64,000 nucleotides of DNA, from the NCBI RefSeq assembly GCF_019890635.1, contig NZ_JAIOAB010000028.1:20632-84631 (forward strand), in the 5' to 3' direction. Positions 26,231 through 34,326 of this stretch are shown here, one piece after another. This stretch comes from Streptomyces sennicomposti (GTDB lineage: Bacteria; Actinomycetota; Actinomycetes; Streptomycetales; Streptomycetaceae). How positions within the stretch are numbered: position 1 is the stretch's first letter; the number at the start of each line of letters is the position of its first letter. The translations under genes were made by a program, and so were the position numbers. The notes under the pieces were generated by a model that worked only from the letters and a program-made list of their open reading frames with translations, was not told where the DNA came from and did not search any database.

Positions 26231-28057
26231 CTAGAACGCGGCCTCGTCCAGCTCCATCAGGTCCAGGTCGACCTTCTCGGCGATCTTGCGGGCCAGCGTG
26301 ACGCCCGGCAGGACGTTGGCCGCGAAGAACTTCGCCGCCGCGATCTTGCCCGTGTAGAACGCCTTGTCCTTGGCGGAGGCGGTCTCCAGCTTCTCGGCGG
26401 CGATCGCCGCGCCCTTCAGCAGCAGGTAGCCGACGACCACGTCGCCGGAGGCCAGCAGCAGGCGGGTGGTGTTCAGGCCCACCTTGTAGATGTTCTTGAC
26501 GTCCTGCTCGGTGGCGGCGAGGTCGGTCAGCATGACGCCGACGACGGCCTCCAGCTCCACGGCGGCCTTGGCCAGGTACTCGCGGGACTCGGCCAGCTCC
26601 GCGCCGCCGGTGCCCAGGGCGAGGAACTTCTTGATGTCCTCGGCGAGCGAGTTCAGCGCGGCGCCCTGGTTGCGGACGATCTTCCGGAAGAAGTAGTCCT
26701 GGCCCTGGATCGCGGTGGTGCCCTCGTACAGGGTGTCGATCTTGGAGTCCCGGATGTACTGCTCGATCGGGTACTCCTGCAGGAAGCCGGAGCCGCCGAA
26801 GGTCTGCAGCGACTGGGCGAGCTGCTCGTAGGCCTTCTCGGAGCCGTAGCCCTTGACGATGGGCAGGAGCAGGTCGTTGAGGGCGTGCTCGGCGGAGGCG
26901 TCCTCGCCGTTGGCCTCCTTGACCTGGATCTCGTCCTGGACCGAGGCGGTGTACATCACCAGGGCGCGCATGCCCTCGGCGTACGCCTTCTGCGTCATCA
27001 GCGAGCGGCGCACGTCGGGGTGGTGGGTGATGGTGACCTTGGGCGCGGTCTTGTCCATGAAGTTGGCCAGGTCCGGGCCCTGGACGCGCTCCTTGGCGTA
27101 CTCCAGCGCGTTCAGGTAGCCGGTGGACAGCGTGGAGATCGCCTTCGTGCCGACCATCATGCGGGCGAACTCGATGATGCGGAACATCTGGCGGATGCCG
27201 TCGTGCTTGTCGCCGATCAGCCAGCCCTTGGCGGGGTGCTTGTCGCCGAAGGTCATCTCGCACGTGTTGGAGGCCTTCAGGCCCATCTTGTGCTCGACGT
27301 TGGTGGCGTAGACGCCGTTGCGCTCGCCCAGCTCGCCGGTCTCGAAGTCGAACTCGTACTTCGGGACGAGGAAGAGGGACAGGCCCTTGGTGCCGGGGCC
27401 GGCGCCCTCGGGGCGCGCGAGCACGTAGTGGAGGATGTTCTCCGACATGTCGTGCTCACCGGAGGTGATGAAGCGCTTCACGCCCTCGATGTGCCAGGAG
27501 CCGTCCTCCTGCTGGACGGCCTTGGTGCGGCCGGCGCCCACGTCGGAGCCCGCGTCGGGCTCGGTGAGCACCATGGTGGAGCCCCACTGCCGCTCCACGG
27601 CGATCTTGGCGATGTGCTTCTGGACCTCGTTGCCCTCCTCGAAGAGGATGCCGGCGAACGCCGGGCCGGAGGAGTACATCCACACGGCCGGGTTGGCGCC
27701 CAGGATCAGCTCGGCGTAGGCCCAGATCAGGGAGCGCGGCGAGGTGGTGCCGCCGATCTCCTCGGGCAGGCCGAGGCGCCAGTACTCGGAGTCCATGAAG
27801 GCCTGGTAGCTCTTCTTGAAGGACGCCGGGACCGGGGCGGTGTTGGTCTCGGGGTCGAACACCGGCGGGTTGCGGTCGGCGTCGGCGAAGGACTCCGCCA
27901 GCTCGTTCTCGGAGAGGCGGGTCAGCTCCTCCAGGATGCTCTTGGCGGTCTCGGTGTCCATCTCGGCGAACGGACCCGTGCCGTACAGCTTGTCGCGTCC
28001 GAGGACCTCGAAGAGGTTGAACTCGATGTCGCGGAGGTTGGACTTGTAGTGCCCCAT
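26231..28057 (-). CDS. Acyl-CoA dehydrogenase, long form with extra N- and C-terminal domains
   Basis: A 608-residue FAD enzyme of the FadE/AcdA type that introduces a trans-2 double bond in acyl-CoAs. It has an N-terminal extension (MGHYKSNLRDIEFNLFEVLG), the dehydrogenase core with LTEPDAGSDVGAGRT, the catalytic glutamate region YEGTTAIQGQDYF, and a C-terminal extra domain. This architecture matches the bacterial long-chain enzymes of about 600 residues. The ATG at 28057 is chosen over the longer frame (to 28120) because GGGAG lies 8 nt upstream and the family starts MGHYKSN. An inverted TACC-N4-GGTA repeat at 28140-28151 upstream may be an operator. Confidence 0.92.
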   Translation of the reverse strand: MGHYKSNLRDIEFNLFEVLGRDKLYGTGPFAEMDTETAKSILEELTRLSENELAESFADADRNPPVFDPETNTAPVPASFKKSYQAFMDSEYWRLGLPEEIGGTTSPRSLIWAYAELILGANPAVWMYSSGPAFAGILFEEGNEVQKHIAKIAVERQWGSTMVLTEPDAGSDVGAGRTKAVQQEDGSWHIEGVKRFITSGEHDMSENILHYVLARPEGAGPGTKGLSLFLVPKYEFDFETGELGERNGVYATNVEHKMGLKASNTCEMTFGDKHPAKGWLIGDKHDGIRQMFRIIEFARMMVGTKAISTLSTGYLNALEYAKERVQGPDLANFMDKTAPKVTITHHPDVRRSLMTQKAYAEGMRALVMYTASVQDEIQVKEANGEDASAEHALNDLLLPIVKGYGSEKAYEQLAQSLQTFGGSGFLQEYPIEQYIRDSKIDTLYEGTTAIQGQDYFFRKIVRNQGAALNSLAEDIKKFLALGTGGAELAESREYLAKAAVELEAVVGVMLTDLAATEQDVKNIYKVGLNTTRLLLASGDVVVGYLLLKGAAIAAEKLETASAKDKAFYTGKIAAAKFFAANVLPGVTLARKIAEKVDLDLMELDEAAF

Positions 28058-28392
28058 GGCCACGGCTCCCGTCGAGGACTCGGCGAGGCACTGACTCCTC
28101 GCATCTGGTTCGCGTACCAACTAGTAGCTCCGATGATGCTACCCGTCGGTAATAAGACGCAACCCCTGATGGTCCGTCTGTGACACGTCTCTTAATCGGC
28201 GGGTGTGACGGGTGTGGCCGGAGGGGCTTGCGAGGTGCCGTGGGGCGGGTGCGAGGTCAACCGCCGGGTGCCTCTGACCCGATCCGGTGAAGCGGGACTC
28301 GGGCCCGGGCGTGTCGTGACCAGTGTCGATTACTGTCCGTATTGCTCGGTGGCGCGGGGTCATCGGGTGATCGGAGAGAACAGGGGAAGCCC
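28058..28392. other. 335-bp divergent intergenic region
   Basis: No gene is supported. For the leftward gene there is a weak promoter pair on the minus strand: TTGCGT at 28157-28162 and TAGCAT at 28136-28141, with a 15-bp spacer that is shorter than usual. The region around 28100-28200 is AT-rich for this genome. Confidence 0.45.
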
Positions 28393-28821
28393 ATGCGACG
28401 ACTGCTCGCGAAGCTCGGCGGAGTTGCGGCGGCCGTGATGCTGACGGTCGGGATGTCCCATCCCGCACAGGCGGCGACGCCCGCCTACTTCGAGTTCCAG
28501 GACATCACCGGCAGCAAGGCGGTCTTCGAGCTCACCGACGAGACCAGAATCCAGGAGGCCCGGGACATCCTGAGCGGCAAGGAGAAGGACCGGGTGCACG
28601 TGTTCGGCCGGATCGTCCACCGGCCGGCCGCCTGGAACCCGGGCTGGAGCTACCACTACGACCCCTCGACCGTGAACTTCTTCGAGGTCGCCATCGAGGT
28701 CTGCGACGCCACGCTCCCCTACGTGGAGGACCACCTGGACGAGGCCGGCGGCGCGTTCCTGCCGGGCAACATCTTCTGCCCGTGGACCTCGAAGCTGACC
28801 CGGGAGGTGCCCGCGCCGTAG
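28393..28821 (+). CDS. Secreted calmodulin-binding-protein-like small protein
   Basis: A 142-residue exported protein. The signal peptide ends at AQA near residue 28; the mature part contains YFEFQDITGSKAVFELTDE, HVFGRIVHRPAAWNPGWSYHY, FFEVAIEVCDATLPYVEDHL and FLPGNIFCPWTSKLTREV. Streptomycete homologues are annotated as calmodulin-binding protein, a label whose experimental basis I cannot judge. Two mature cysteines (in EVCDA and IFCPW) may form a disulphide. The ATG has AGGGGAAG upstream. Function is unknown. Confidence 0.82.
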   Translation: MRRLLAKLGGVAAAVMLTVGMSHPAQAATPAYFEFQDITGSKAVFELTDETRIQEARDILSGKEKDRVHVFGRIVHRPAAWNPGWSYHYDPSTVNFFEVAIEVCDATLPYVEDHLDEAGGAFLPGNIFCPWTSKLTREVPAP

Positions 28822-28884
28822 GAGGGGCGCCGGGGAGTGTCCGTCCCCGCCCTGCGGCCCCGGGCGCGTCGGTACGCTTGGCGC

Positions 28885-29382
28885 ATGTACGGATACGGCC
28901 AGCCGATGGACGGGGGCGCGGCGCAGCAGCAGTACGCGCCGCCGCAGGAGCAGATGCCGGGCGGTATGGCGGGGGGCATGGCGGGCGGCTACGGGCAGCA
29001 GCAGCCGCTGTACCCCGAGCCGTCGCCGCCCTCGCTCGCGGACGCGGTCCGTGCGTTCACCACCGGGCAGATGGCCGCGGAGGACTTCCAGCAGATCTTC
29101 GCCACCTCGAAGGTGTACTGCCCGCGCGGTGACACGCCCGGCTTCCTCGCCCTGCACAACACCCAGCAGCCGGTGATCCCGATGTTCACCTCGCTGAAGG
29201 AACTGCGGCGCTACGCGGGCAAGGAGTCCAAGTACTTCGTGATCACCGGCGCGGAGGTGATCGACCTGCTGCCCACGGGGTACGGCTTCGTGCTCGACAT
29301 GGAGGGCGAGCACCGGATCGTGTTCGACGCCAAGGCGGTCGAGCAGATGGTCGACTTCGCGATGCGCCGGATGTACGGCTGA
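28885..29382 (+). CDS. SseB-family protein
   Basis: A 165-residue protein with a Gly/Gln/Met-rich disordered N-terminus (about 1-48) followed by an SseB-like domain (PF07179): DAVRAFTTGQMAAEDFQQIFATSKVYCP... PVIPMFTSLKELRRYAG... GAEVIDLLPTGYGFVLD... RIVFDAKAVEQMV. In actinobacteria this domain is not tied to type III secretion, and its function is unknown. The ATG at 28885 follows TACGCT by 6 nt, so the mRNA may be leaderless. It is 63 bp after the previous gene on the same strand. Confidence 0.82.
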   Translation: MYGYGQPMDGGAAQQQYAPPQEQMPGGMAGGMAGGYGQQQPLYPEPSPPSLADAVRAFTTGQMAAEDFQQIFATSKVYCPRGDTPGFLALHNTQQPVIPMFTSLKELRRYAGKESKYFVITGAEVIDLLPTGYGFVLDMEGEHRIVFDAKAVEQMVDFAMRRMYG

Positions 29383-30017
29383 GACGCCGGCGGCACGGCC
29401 GGTGCGTCGGCCTCACGGCCGGTGCCCGGGGGTGCGGTGAGCGCCGCGCGGTTGGGGGTTACGGCGAGCGTCGCGGCTGCGGTGTGGTGAGCGCCGCGCG
29501 GCCGGGGTGCGGTGAGCGCCGCCCCGCCGGGGTGCGGTGAGCGGTGCGCGGTCTGGACGCCGGTCTGGATGTCGGCCCGGGCGCCGGCCCGGTCGCGTGG
29601 GTGGCGTCGGCCCCGGGTGCCCGGGTGCCCGGGTGGCGTCGGTGGTCCGTGCGGGGCGGGGCGGGGCGGGGCGTGTCGTGGTCTGGCCTGGCCCGGCGTG
29701 CGGCCGGTGCTGTCGCGGTCCCGGGCTGTCGCGGTCCCGGGCTGTCCCTCTCCCGGGCTGTCCCCATCCCGGGTGGTCGCCGTCAGGTGTTGGCGCGGCG
29801 GGCGGGTCGCGCCTGCGTGCGTGGCGGCCGGTGGCAGTCGGTGCTGTGCGCGTACAGCCCCTATTGGGGTGCGGTCCCTTGCGTGGCGTGCGGCCCCTAT
29901 CGGGGTGCGGTCCCTTGCGTGGCGTGCGGTCCCTGTTTGCGTGCGGCCCCGCGTTCGTGTGTGTCCTGTCGCTGTGGAGCCCGGAGGGAATGGTCTTCGA
30001 GGTTCTTGTGTTAGTGC
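29383..30017. repeat. Gene-free GC-rich minisatellite spacer (about 690 bp to the pirin gene)
   Basis: I see no credible gene here. It holds several repeat families: GTGAGCGCCGC motifs (29438-29540), GCTGTCGCGGTCCCGGG-type units (29709-29770), and an exact-to-one-mismatch 36-bp tandem duplication (29866-29901 and 29902-29937). Frames on both strands are open only because of base composition. Confidence 0.75.
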
Positions 30018-30046
30018 TGGCAAGAAGTTGAATGCTCAACTAGAGT
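30018..30046 (+). promoter_or_regulatory. Candidate promoter and operator of the pirin gene
   Basis: TAGAGT (30041-30046) is a good -10, with a weak TGGCAA (30018-30023) 17 bp before it. The spacer contains AGTTGA-N4-TCAACT (30026-30041), a perfect inverted repeat of the TTGA/TCAA type bound by several MarR-family repressors. It abuts the -10, so binding would block initiation. Confidence 0.55.
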
Positions 30047-30076
30047 GGTCGACACGCCCCCCAAGGAGGTACCGAC

Positions 30077-31030
30077 ATGCCCGCAGTGACCGTCGAGAAC
30101 CCGCTCGTGCTGCCCCGCGTCACCGCTTCCGCGGACGCCCGGCAGCGCCGTGTCCTGCGCGTGGCCACGGCGCCGTCCGGATTCGAGGGGGAGGGCTTCC
30201 CAGTGCGGCGCGCGTTCGCGGGCATCGACTACCGGCACCTGGACCCGTTCATCATGATGGACCAGATGGGTGAGGTGGACTACGAGGCCGGCGAGCCGAA
30301 AGGAACGCCCTGGCATCCGCACCGCGGCTTCGAGACCGTCACGTACATCATCGACGGGACCTTCATCCACCGGGACTCGCACGGGGGCGGCGGCACCATC
30401 ACCAACGGCGACACCCAGTGGATGACCGCGGGCTCGGGTCTTCTGCACATCGAGACGCCGCCCGAGGAACTGGTCATGTCCGGCGGCCTCTTCCACGGGC
30501 TGCAGCTGTGGGTGAACCTGCCCGCCAAGGACAAGATGTCGGACCCCCGGTACCAGGACATCCGCGGCGGCACGGTCAAGCTGCTGACCTCGGCCGACGG
30601 CAGCTCGCTCCTGCGGGTCATCGCGGGCGACCTGGACGGCCACAGCGGCCCCGGCATCACGCACACGCCGATCACGATGGTCCACGCCTCGATCAGCCCC
30701 GGCGCCGAGGTCACGCTGCCGTGGCGGTCGGACTTCAACGCCCTCGCCTACGGCCTCGCGGGCCAGGGCTTCGCCGGCGGCGAGAAGCGGCCCTTCGGGA
30801 TGGGGCAGGCGGTCGTCTTCGGCGACGGCGACTCGCTGACCGTGCGGGCGGCCGAGAGCCAGGACTCGCGGAGTTCCACCTTCGAGGTGGTCCTGCTCGG
30901 CGGACTGCCGATCCGTGAGCCGATGGCGCACTACGGGCCGTTCGTGATGAACAGCCACGCCGAACTCGTCCAGGCCTTCGAGGACTTCAAGGCGGGGCGG
31001 CTCGGCGAGGTGCCCGCCGGGGGGTTCTAG
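30077..31030 (+). CDS. Pirin family protein
   Basis: A 317-residue bicupin. The N-terminal cupin carries the metal-binding histidines in HPHRGFETVTYIIDG and LLHIETPPEE; the fold continues through GLFHGLQLWVNLP. Bacterial pirins are reported to act as quercetin dioxygenases or as modulators of metabolic enzymes, and streptomycete PirA affects redox and beta-oxidation; which applies here is not known. The strong AAGGAGGT ribosome site is 7 nt before the ATG. It is monocistronic, with an operator-like repeat upstream and a terminator downstream. Confidence 0.92.
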   Translation: MPAVTVENPLVLPRVTASADARQRRVLRVATAPSGFEGEGFPVRRAFAGIDYRHLDPFIMMDQMGEVDYEAGEPKGTPWHPHRGFETVTYIIDGTFIHRDSHGGGGTITNGDTQWMTAGSGLLHIETPPEELVMSGGLFHGLQLWVNLPAKDKMSDPRYQDIRGGTVKLLTSADGSSLLRVIAGDLDGHSGPGITHTPITMVHASISPGAEVTLPWRSDFNALAYGLAGQGFAGGEKRPFGMGQAVVFGDGDSLTVRAAESQDSRSSTFEVVLLGGLPIREPMAHYGPFVMNSHAELVQAFEDFKAGRLGEVPAGGF

Positions 31031-31065
31031 GGCGGGGAGCCCCGGAGCGGGGCGTACGGCACTGC

Positions 31066-31102
31066 CGTCGGGGCCGGTCGCGGCGAGCGGCCGGCCCCGA
31101 CG
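31066..31102 (+). terminator. Terminator of the pirin gene
   Basis: CGTCGGGGCCGG (31066-31077) pairs perfectly with CCGGCCCCGACG (31091-31102). Confidence 0.75.
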
Positions 31103-31166
31103 CGTACCCGTGATGGACGTCACATCGGACGCGTCGGCGTTTCATGTTGTGCTGTGGGTCGCGCGG

Positions 31167-31201
31167 GGTCTCCACATCGTGGCACCACTGGTGCGGAGAC
31201 C
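31167..31201 (+). promoter_or_regulatory. 5'-leader hairpin next to the ribosome site of the sigma-CAP gene
   Basis: GGTCTCC (31167-31173) pairs with GGAGACC (31195-31201), and GCACC/GGTGC pair inside (31182-31186, 31190-31194). The outer stem ends right at the GGAGGG ribosome site (31202-31207), so it could affect translation of the downstream gene. Confidence 0.4.
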
Positions 31202-31213
31202 GGAGGGAAGCTG

Positions 31214-32740
31214 ATGCGCGAGCAGAGCACGGACGAGACGGCGCTGGTCGCCGCGGCCCGGCGCGGGGACCCGGCGGCGCGCGACCGGCTGGTGTCCGCG
31301 TATCTCCCTCTGGTCTACAACGTCGTCGGCCGCGCCCTGAACGGCCACGCAGACGTCGACGACGTCGTGCAGGACACCCTGCTGCGGGCGCTGAGCGGTC
31401 TGGACGGTCTGCGGGACCCGGCCAGGTTCCGGGCCTGGCTGGTGGCGATCGCCATGAACCAGGTCCGCAGGAGATGGTCCGTCGCCCAGCGCCGCCCCCT
31501 GCCCCTCGACACCGCGGCCGACGGCCCGGCCCAAGGGGACTTCGCCGAACTGGCCATCCTGCGCCTGGGACTGTCCGGACAGCGGCGGGAGGTCGCCGAG
31601 GCGACCCGGTGGCTGGACCCGGCCGACCGCCAGGTGCTGTCCCTGTGGTGGCTGGAGGCGGCCGGCGAACTCACCCGCGGGGACGTCGCCACGGCGCTGG
31701 GACTCTCCCGCGCCCACACCGGCGTGCGGGTGCAGCGGGTCAAGGGGCAGCTGGACGTGTGCCGGCAGGTCGTACGGGCGCTGGGAGCCCGCGACGAGTG
31801 CGCGGCCCTGGGGGCGCTGACCGAGGAGTGGGACGGGGCACCCGGCCCGCTGTGGCGCAAGCGCATAGCCCGCCATGTGCGCGGATGCGGCCGGTGCGGA
31901 CGGTCGGCCGCCGATCTGCTGCCGGTCGACGGGCTGCTCGCCGGGACGGGGCTGGTGGCGGTGCCGCTGTCCCTGCACTCCGCCCCGTTCGCGGGGCACG
32001 GGACGGCGGCCCTGGCCGCCCACGGGGGCGCGGCGCACGGGGCGGCCGCCGTCCACCGGGTGCTGGACGCCGGGCGGCGCGTCTTCCGGCCCGGCACGGC
32101 GGCCAAGGCCACCGCGGCCGGAGCGGCGGTGGCCGCCGCCGCCCTGCTGATCGCGGTGTACCGGGCGCCGGAGAAGGCGCCGGACGCCGCCCCGCCCGCA
32201 CGCCCCACGGTCTCGGCCCCGCTCGTCTCGCAGCCGCCGGCCTTCCCGACCGCGACAGCGACCGCGAGCGCCGAGGTGACGCCGACCACGGCCGCGCCCT
32301 CGCCGACCCCGACGCGCACGCGTACCCGCGCGCCGTCCGCCGCCGTGCCGGCGACCGAGACCGCGAGCCGGCGCGATCTGCTCGACCGGACCAACGCGCT
32401 GCGCGCGCAGAGCGGTTGCGCACCGTTGCGGACCGATCCCCGGCTGACCCGCGTGGCCCAGAACGACGCACGTGCCGTCGCGGCTGGTGGCGCCGTCGAT
32501 CCGCCGGGCGGCCGGACGGGCGACGTGGGGGAGCGGGTGACGGCGGCGGGGTACTCCTGGACGTCCGTCGGGGAGGCCGCCGCGTACGGGGACAAGGACG
32601 CGGCGGCGGTGGCGCGGGAGTGGGCGGAGGACCACATGCGTCAGCTCCTCGTGGACTGCCGGTACACCGACGTGGGCGTGGGACTGGTGGTCTCGGGCGA
32701 CCGGCGCGCGTGGACGGAGGTACTGGCCGGCTCGGGCTGA
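31214..32740 (+). CDS. ECF-type sigma factor fused to a membrane-anchored extracellular CAP/SCP domain
   Basis: A 508-residue fusion. Residues about 10-85 form sigma region 2 (LVSAYLPLVYNVVGRAL... VDDVVQDTLLRALSGL... RFRAWLVAIAMNQVRRRW) and about 120-190 region 4. A short cysteine/histidine segment (HVRGCGRCGRSAADLL, near 220) recalls zinc-finger anti-sigma domains. A single TM helix lies near 300-316, followed by a Pro/Thr-rich linker. The last 115 residues form a CAP/SCP domain (RTNALRAQSGCAPLRTDPRLTRVAQNDA... EWAEDHMRQLLVDCRYTDVGVG). So DNA-binding sigma regions are cytosolic and the CAP domain is outside, which suggests a one-protein signal transducer. GGAGG precedes the ATG by about 7 nt. 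Confidence 0.85.
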   Translation: MREQSTDETALVAAARRGDPAARDRLVSAYLPLVYNVVGRALNGHADVDDVVQDTLLRALSGLDGLRDPARFRAWLVAIAMNQVRRRWSVAQRRPLPLDTAADGPAQGDFAELAILRLGLSGQRREVAEATRWLDPADRQVLSLWWLEAAGELTRGDVATALGLSRAHTGVRVQRVKGQLDVCRQVVRALGARDECAALGALTEEWDGAPGPLWRKRIARHVRGCGRCGRSAADLLPVDGLLAGTGLVAVPLSLHSAPFAGHGTAALAAHGGAAHGAAAVHRVLDAGRRVFRPGTAAKATAAGAAVAAAALLIAVYRAPEKAPDAAPPARPTVSAPLVSQPPAFPTATATASAEVTPTTAAPSPTPTRTRTRAPSAAVPATETASRRDLLDRTNALRAQSGCAPLRTDPRLTRVAQNDARAVAAGGAVDPPGGRTGDVGERVTAAGYSWTSVGEAAAYGDKDAAAVAREWAEDHMRQLLVDCRYTDVGVGLVVSGDRRAWTEVLAGSG

Positions 32741-33993
32741 GCGGCGGGGGCGGAGGGCTCGCGGTGACCGGTACTCCAGGCGCGCTCGCGGTGGCCGGTA
32801 CCCGAGGCGCGCTCGCGGTGGGCGGGGCCGGGGGTGTCTGCGGGGTCGCGCTGATCGGCTGCGGGGTTGCTGCGGTCGCGCTGATCGGCGTCGGTGGCGC
32901 GCTCGCGGTGGCCGGCACTTGGGGCCGGCTCGCGGTGGCGGGCACCTGGGGCCGGCTCGTGGTGGCCGGCACTTGAGGCGGGCTCGTGGCGGCCGGGGCC
33001 GGGAGTGCCCGTGGGCTCGTCGCGGCCGGGGCGGGGCGTGCCGTCGGGCGGTTCGGGAGCGGATGGTTCGGGCGTGGGCGGGTCGGGGGTGGGTGGTTCG
33101 GGTGTGGTCGCCACGGCCAGTGCCTCGCCCAGGCGCAGGACGACGCGGGTGTCGGCCCGGCCGGCCAGGCGTTTCAGCAGCGGTGCGAGCACCGTGTCGT
33201 CCGCCGCGGCCACCGCCCGCGTGATGGCCGCGACCAGCGCGTCGTCGTCCTCGCCGCCGTCGGGGTGCGGTCGCGGCGGGGCGTACCGCTCCGGCGACGC
33301 GGCCGACGCGGCCGGTCCGGAGTACGCGGCGGAGTCGTGCGCCATCGTCCGCGCCGACCCGAAGGCGCGTACCGCGCGGCGGCGTGCGGGGCCGTCGAGT
33401 TCGGCGAGGACGGCCTCGCGGATCGCGGGCCAGGTCTCCGCCCGCGCCCAGCGGCGCAGACGGCGCCAGGCGGTGACGCCGGAACAGCCCAGTTCCCCGG
33501 TGCGGGCGGTGTGCCAGGGGATGCCCTCCCGCAGCACATGCAGTACGACTGACAGGACCACGCGGTCGGGCACGGGCCGTCGGCCCGGATGCGTCAGCCG
33601 CCGCTGCGCGGGCGGGGGCAGCAGGGGCGCGACACGCGCCCACACCCGTTCCAGGACCAGCCGCTCCGCCGCCTCCCGGGCCTCCGCCACCTCCCGGGCC
33701 TCCGCCGCCTCCAGCGTCTCTGCAGCCTCCCGGACCGTCGCCGCCTTGCGAGCCTCCGTAGCCTCCCGGGCCTGCCCCACGTCCCGCGCCGCCCCCACGT
33801 CCCGCACCGCCCCCACATCCCGAGATGCCCGCGCCTCCCGCGCCTCTCGCGCATCCCTCGCGTGCGGCTTCCCGCGCCCGGGGCCGGGCGGCTCGCTCTC
33901 GACCAGGTGCCGTGGGCACGCCCGTGCCCGCAGCGGCACCGGCGGCCCGGGCGGCGCCGCGTGCACCGTCGGGCGGTCGTGAATGTGGGTCAT
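32641..33993 (-). CDS. Orphan transposase-like (DUF4096, IS5-type N-terminal domain) protein with low-complexity ends
   Basis: A 450-residue frame. Residues about 110-205 match the DUF4096 domain found at the N-terminus of IS5-family transposases (VWARVAPLLPPPAQRRL... GRRPVPDRVVLSVVLHVLREGIPWH... CSGVTAWRRLRRWARAETWPAI). The DDE catalytic domain is absent. N-terminal residues 40-105 are Arg/Glu/Ala repeats (EAREVAEAREAAE type) likely to be a coiled coil. The C-terminal 150 residues are repeats generated by a 27-bp minisatellite, and the last 33 codons run antisense over the CAP domain of the sigma gene. The true 3' end may therefore be secondary. No clear ribosome site is seen at the ATG. A domesticated DNA-binding protein is the best guess. 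Confidence 0.6.
   Translation of the reverse strand: MTHIHDRPTVHAAPPGPPVPLRARACPRHLVESEPPGPGRGKPHARDAREAREARASRDVGAVRDVGAARDVGQAREATEARKAATVREAAETLEAAEAREVAEAREAAERLVLERVWARVAPLLPPPAQRRLTHPGRRPVPDRVVLSVVLHVLREGIPWHTARTGELGCSGVTAWRRLRRWARAETWPAIREAVLAELDGPARRRAVRAFGSARTMAHDSAAYSGPAASAASPERYAPPRPHPDGGEDDDALVAAITRAVAAADDTVLAPLLKRLAGRADTRVVLRLGEALAVATTPEPPTPDPPTPEPSAPEPPDGTPRPGRDEPTGTPGPGRHEPASSAGHHEPAPGARHREPAPSAGHRERATDADQRDRSNPAADQRDPADTPGPAHRERASGTGHRERAWSTGHREPSAPAAQPEPASTSVHARRSPETTSPTPTSVYRQSTRS
32758..32982. repeat. 27-bp minisatellite in two blocks
   Basis: Units of 27 bp beginning CTCGCGGTG occur at 32758, 32785 and, degenerate, 32812; a second block has units at 32902, 32929 and 32956. 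The array starts 17 bp after the sigma-CAP stop and lies within the C-terminal frame of the opposite-strand gene, where it encodes 9-residue repeats. Confidence 0.85.
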
Positions 33994-34326
33994 GCTGCGG
34001 GGACCCCGGGGCGCTTCGGCCGTAACAGAAACTTCTCAGCCGCCGTAACAGGAACTTCTCAGCCACAGCGCCGTCCGGGCGCCGCCCGTGCGCGCCCCGG
34101 CCGGCGCCCCGCTCGACGCGCCCGCCGACACCCCGCCAACGCCCCCGAAACCGCCGCCATTTCACAATGAGCTGCGGAAATAAAGGGTTCGGCAATCTGC
34201 TGCGCCGCAACCTTCACGTGGGCATGCCAAGCGTGCCAGGGTCCTCGAACGCGGGCTCCTCAGCCGCCCCCAGGGCGAGGAGCGCGCGTAACCCCCCTCC
34301 CCCCTCTCGACTTCCGAGGACCCCAC
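33994..34326. other. 333-bp divergent intergenic region
   Basis: It contains the tandem 23-bp repeats listed separately and, at 34160-34200, an AT-rich patch likely to hold the promoter of the rightward metalloprotease gene. No gene is supported. Confidence 0.55.
34019..34064. repeat. Tandem 23-bp direct repeat upstream of the transposase-like gene
   Basis: Two head-to-tail copies (34019-34041 and 34042-34064) differ at one base; each contains CCGTAACAG and ACTTCTCAGCC. They lie 25-70 bp upstream of the leftward gene start and are AT-rich for the region, so they look like a regulator binding array rather than composition noise. Confidence 0.85.

Noticed and set aside
26120..28183. 687-codon plus-strand frame opposite the acyl-CoA dehydrogenase
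   Set aside because: Antisense shadow of a gene with conserved catalytic motifs; rich in Val/Gly/Leu/His with no family resemblance.
28058..28392. Promoter assignment for the acyl-CoA dehydrogenase gene
   Set aside because: The best -35/-10 pair has only a 15-bp spacer, so I mention it but do not list it as a separate promoter feature.
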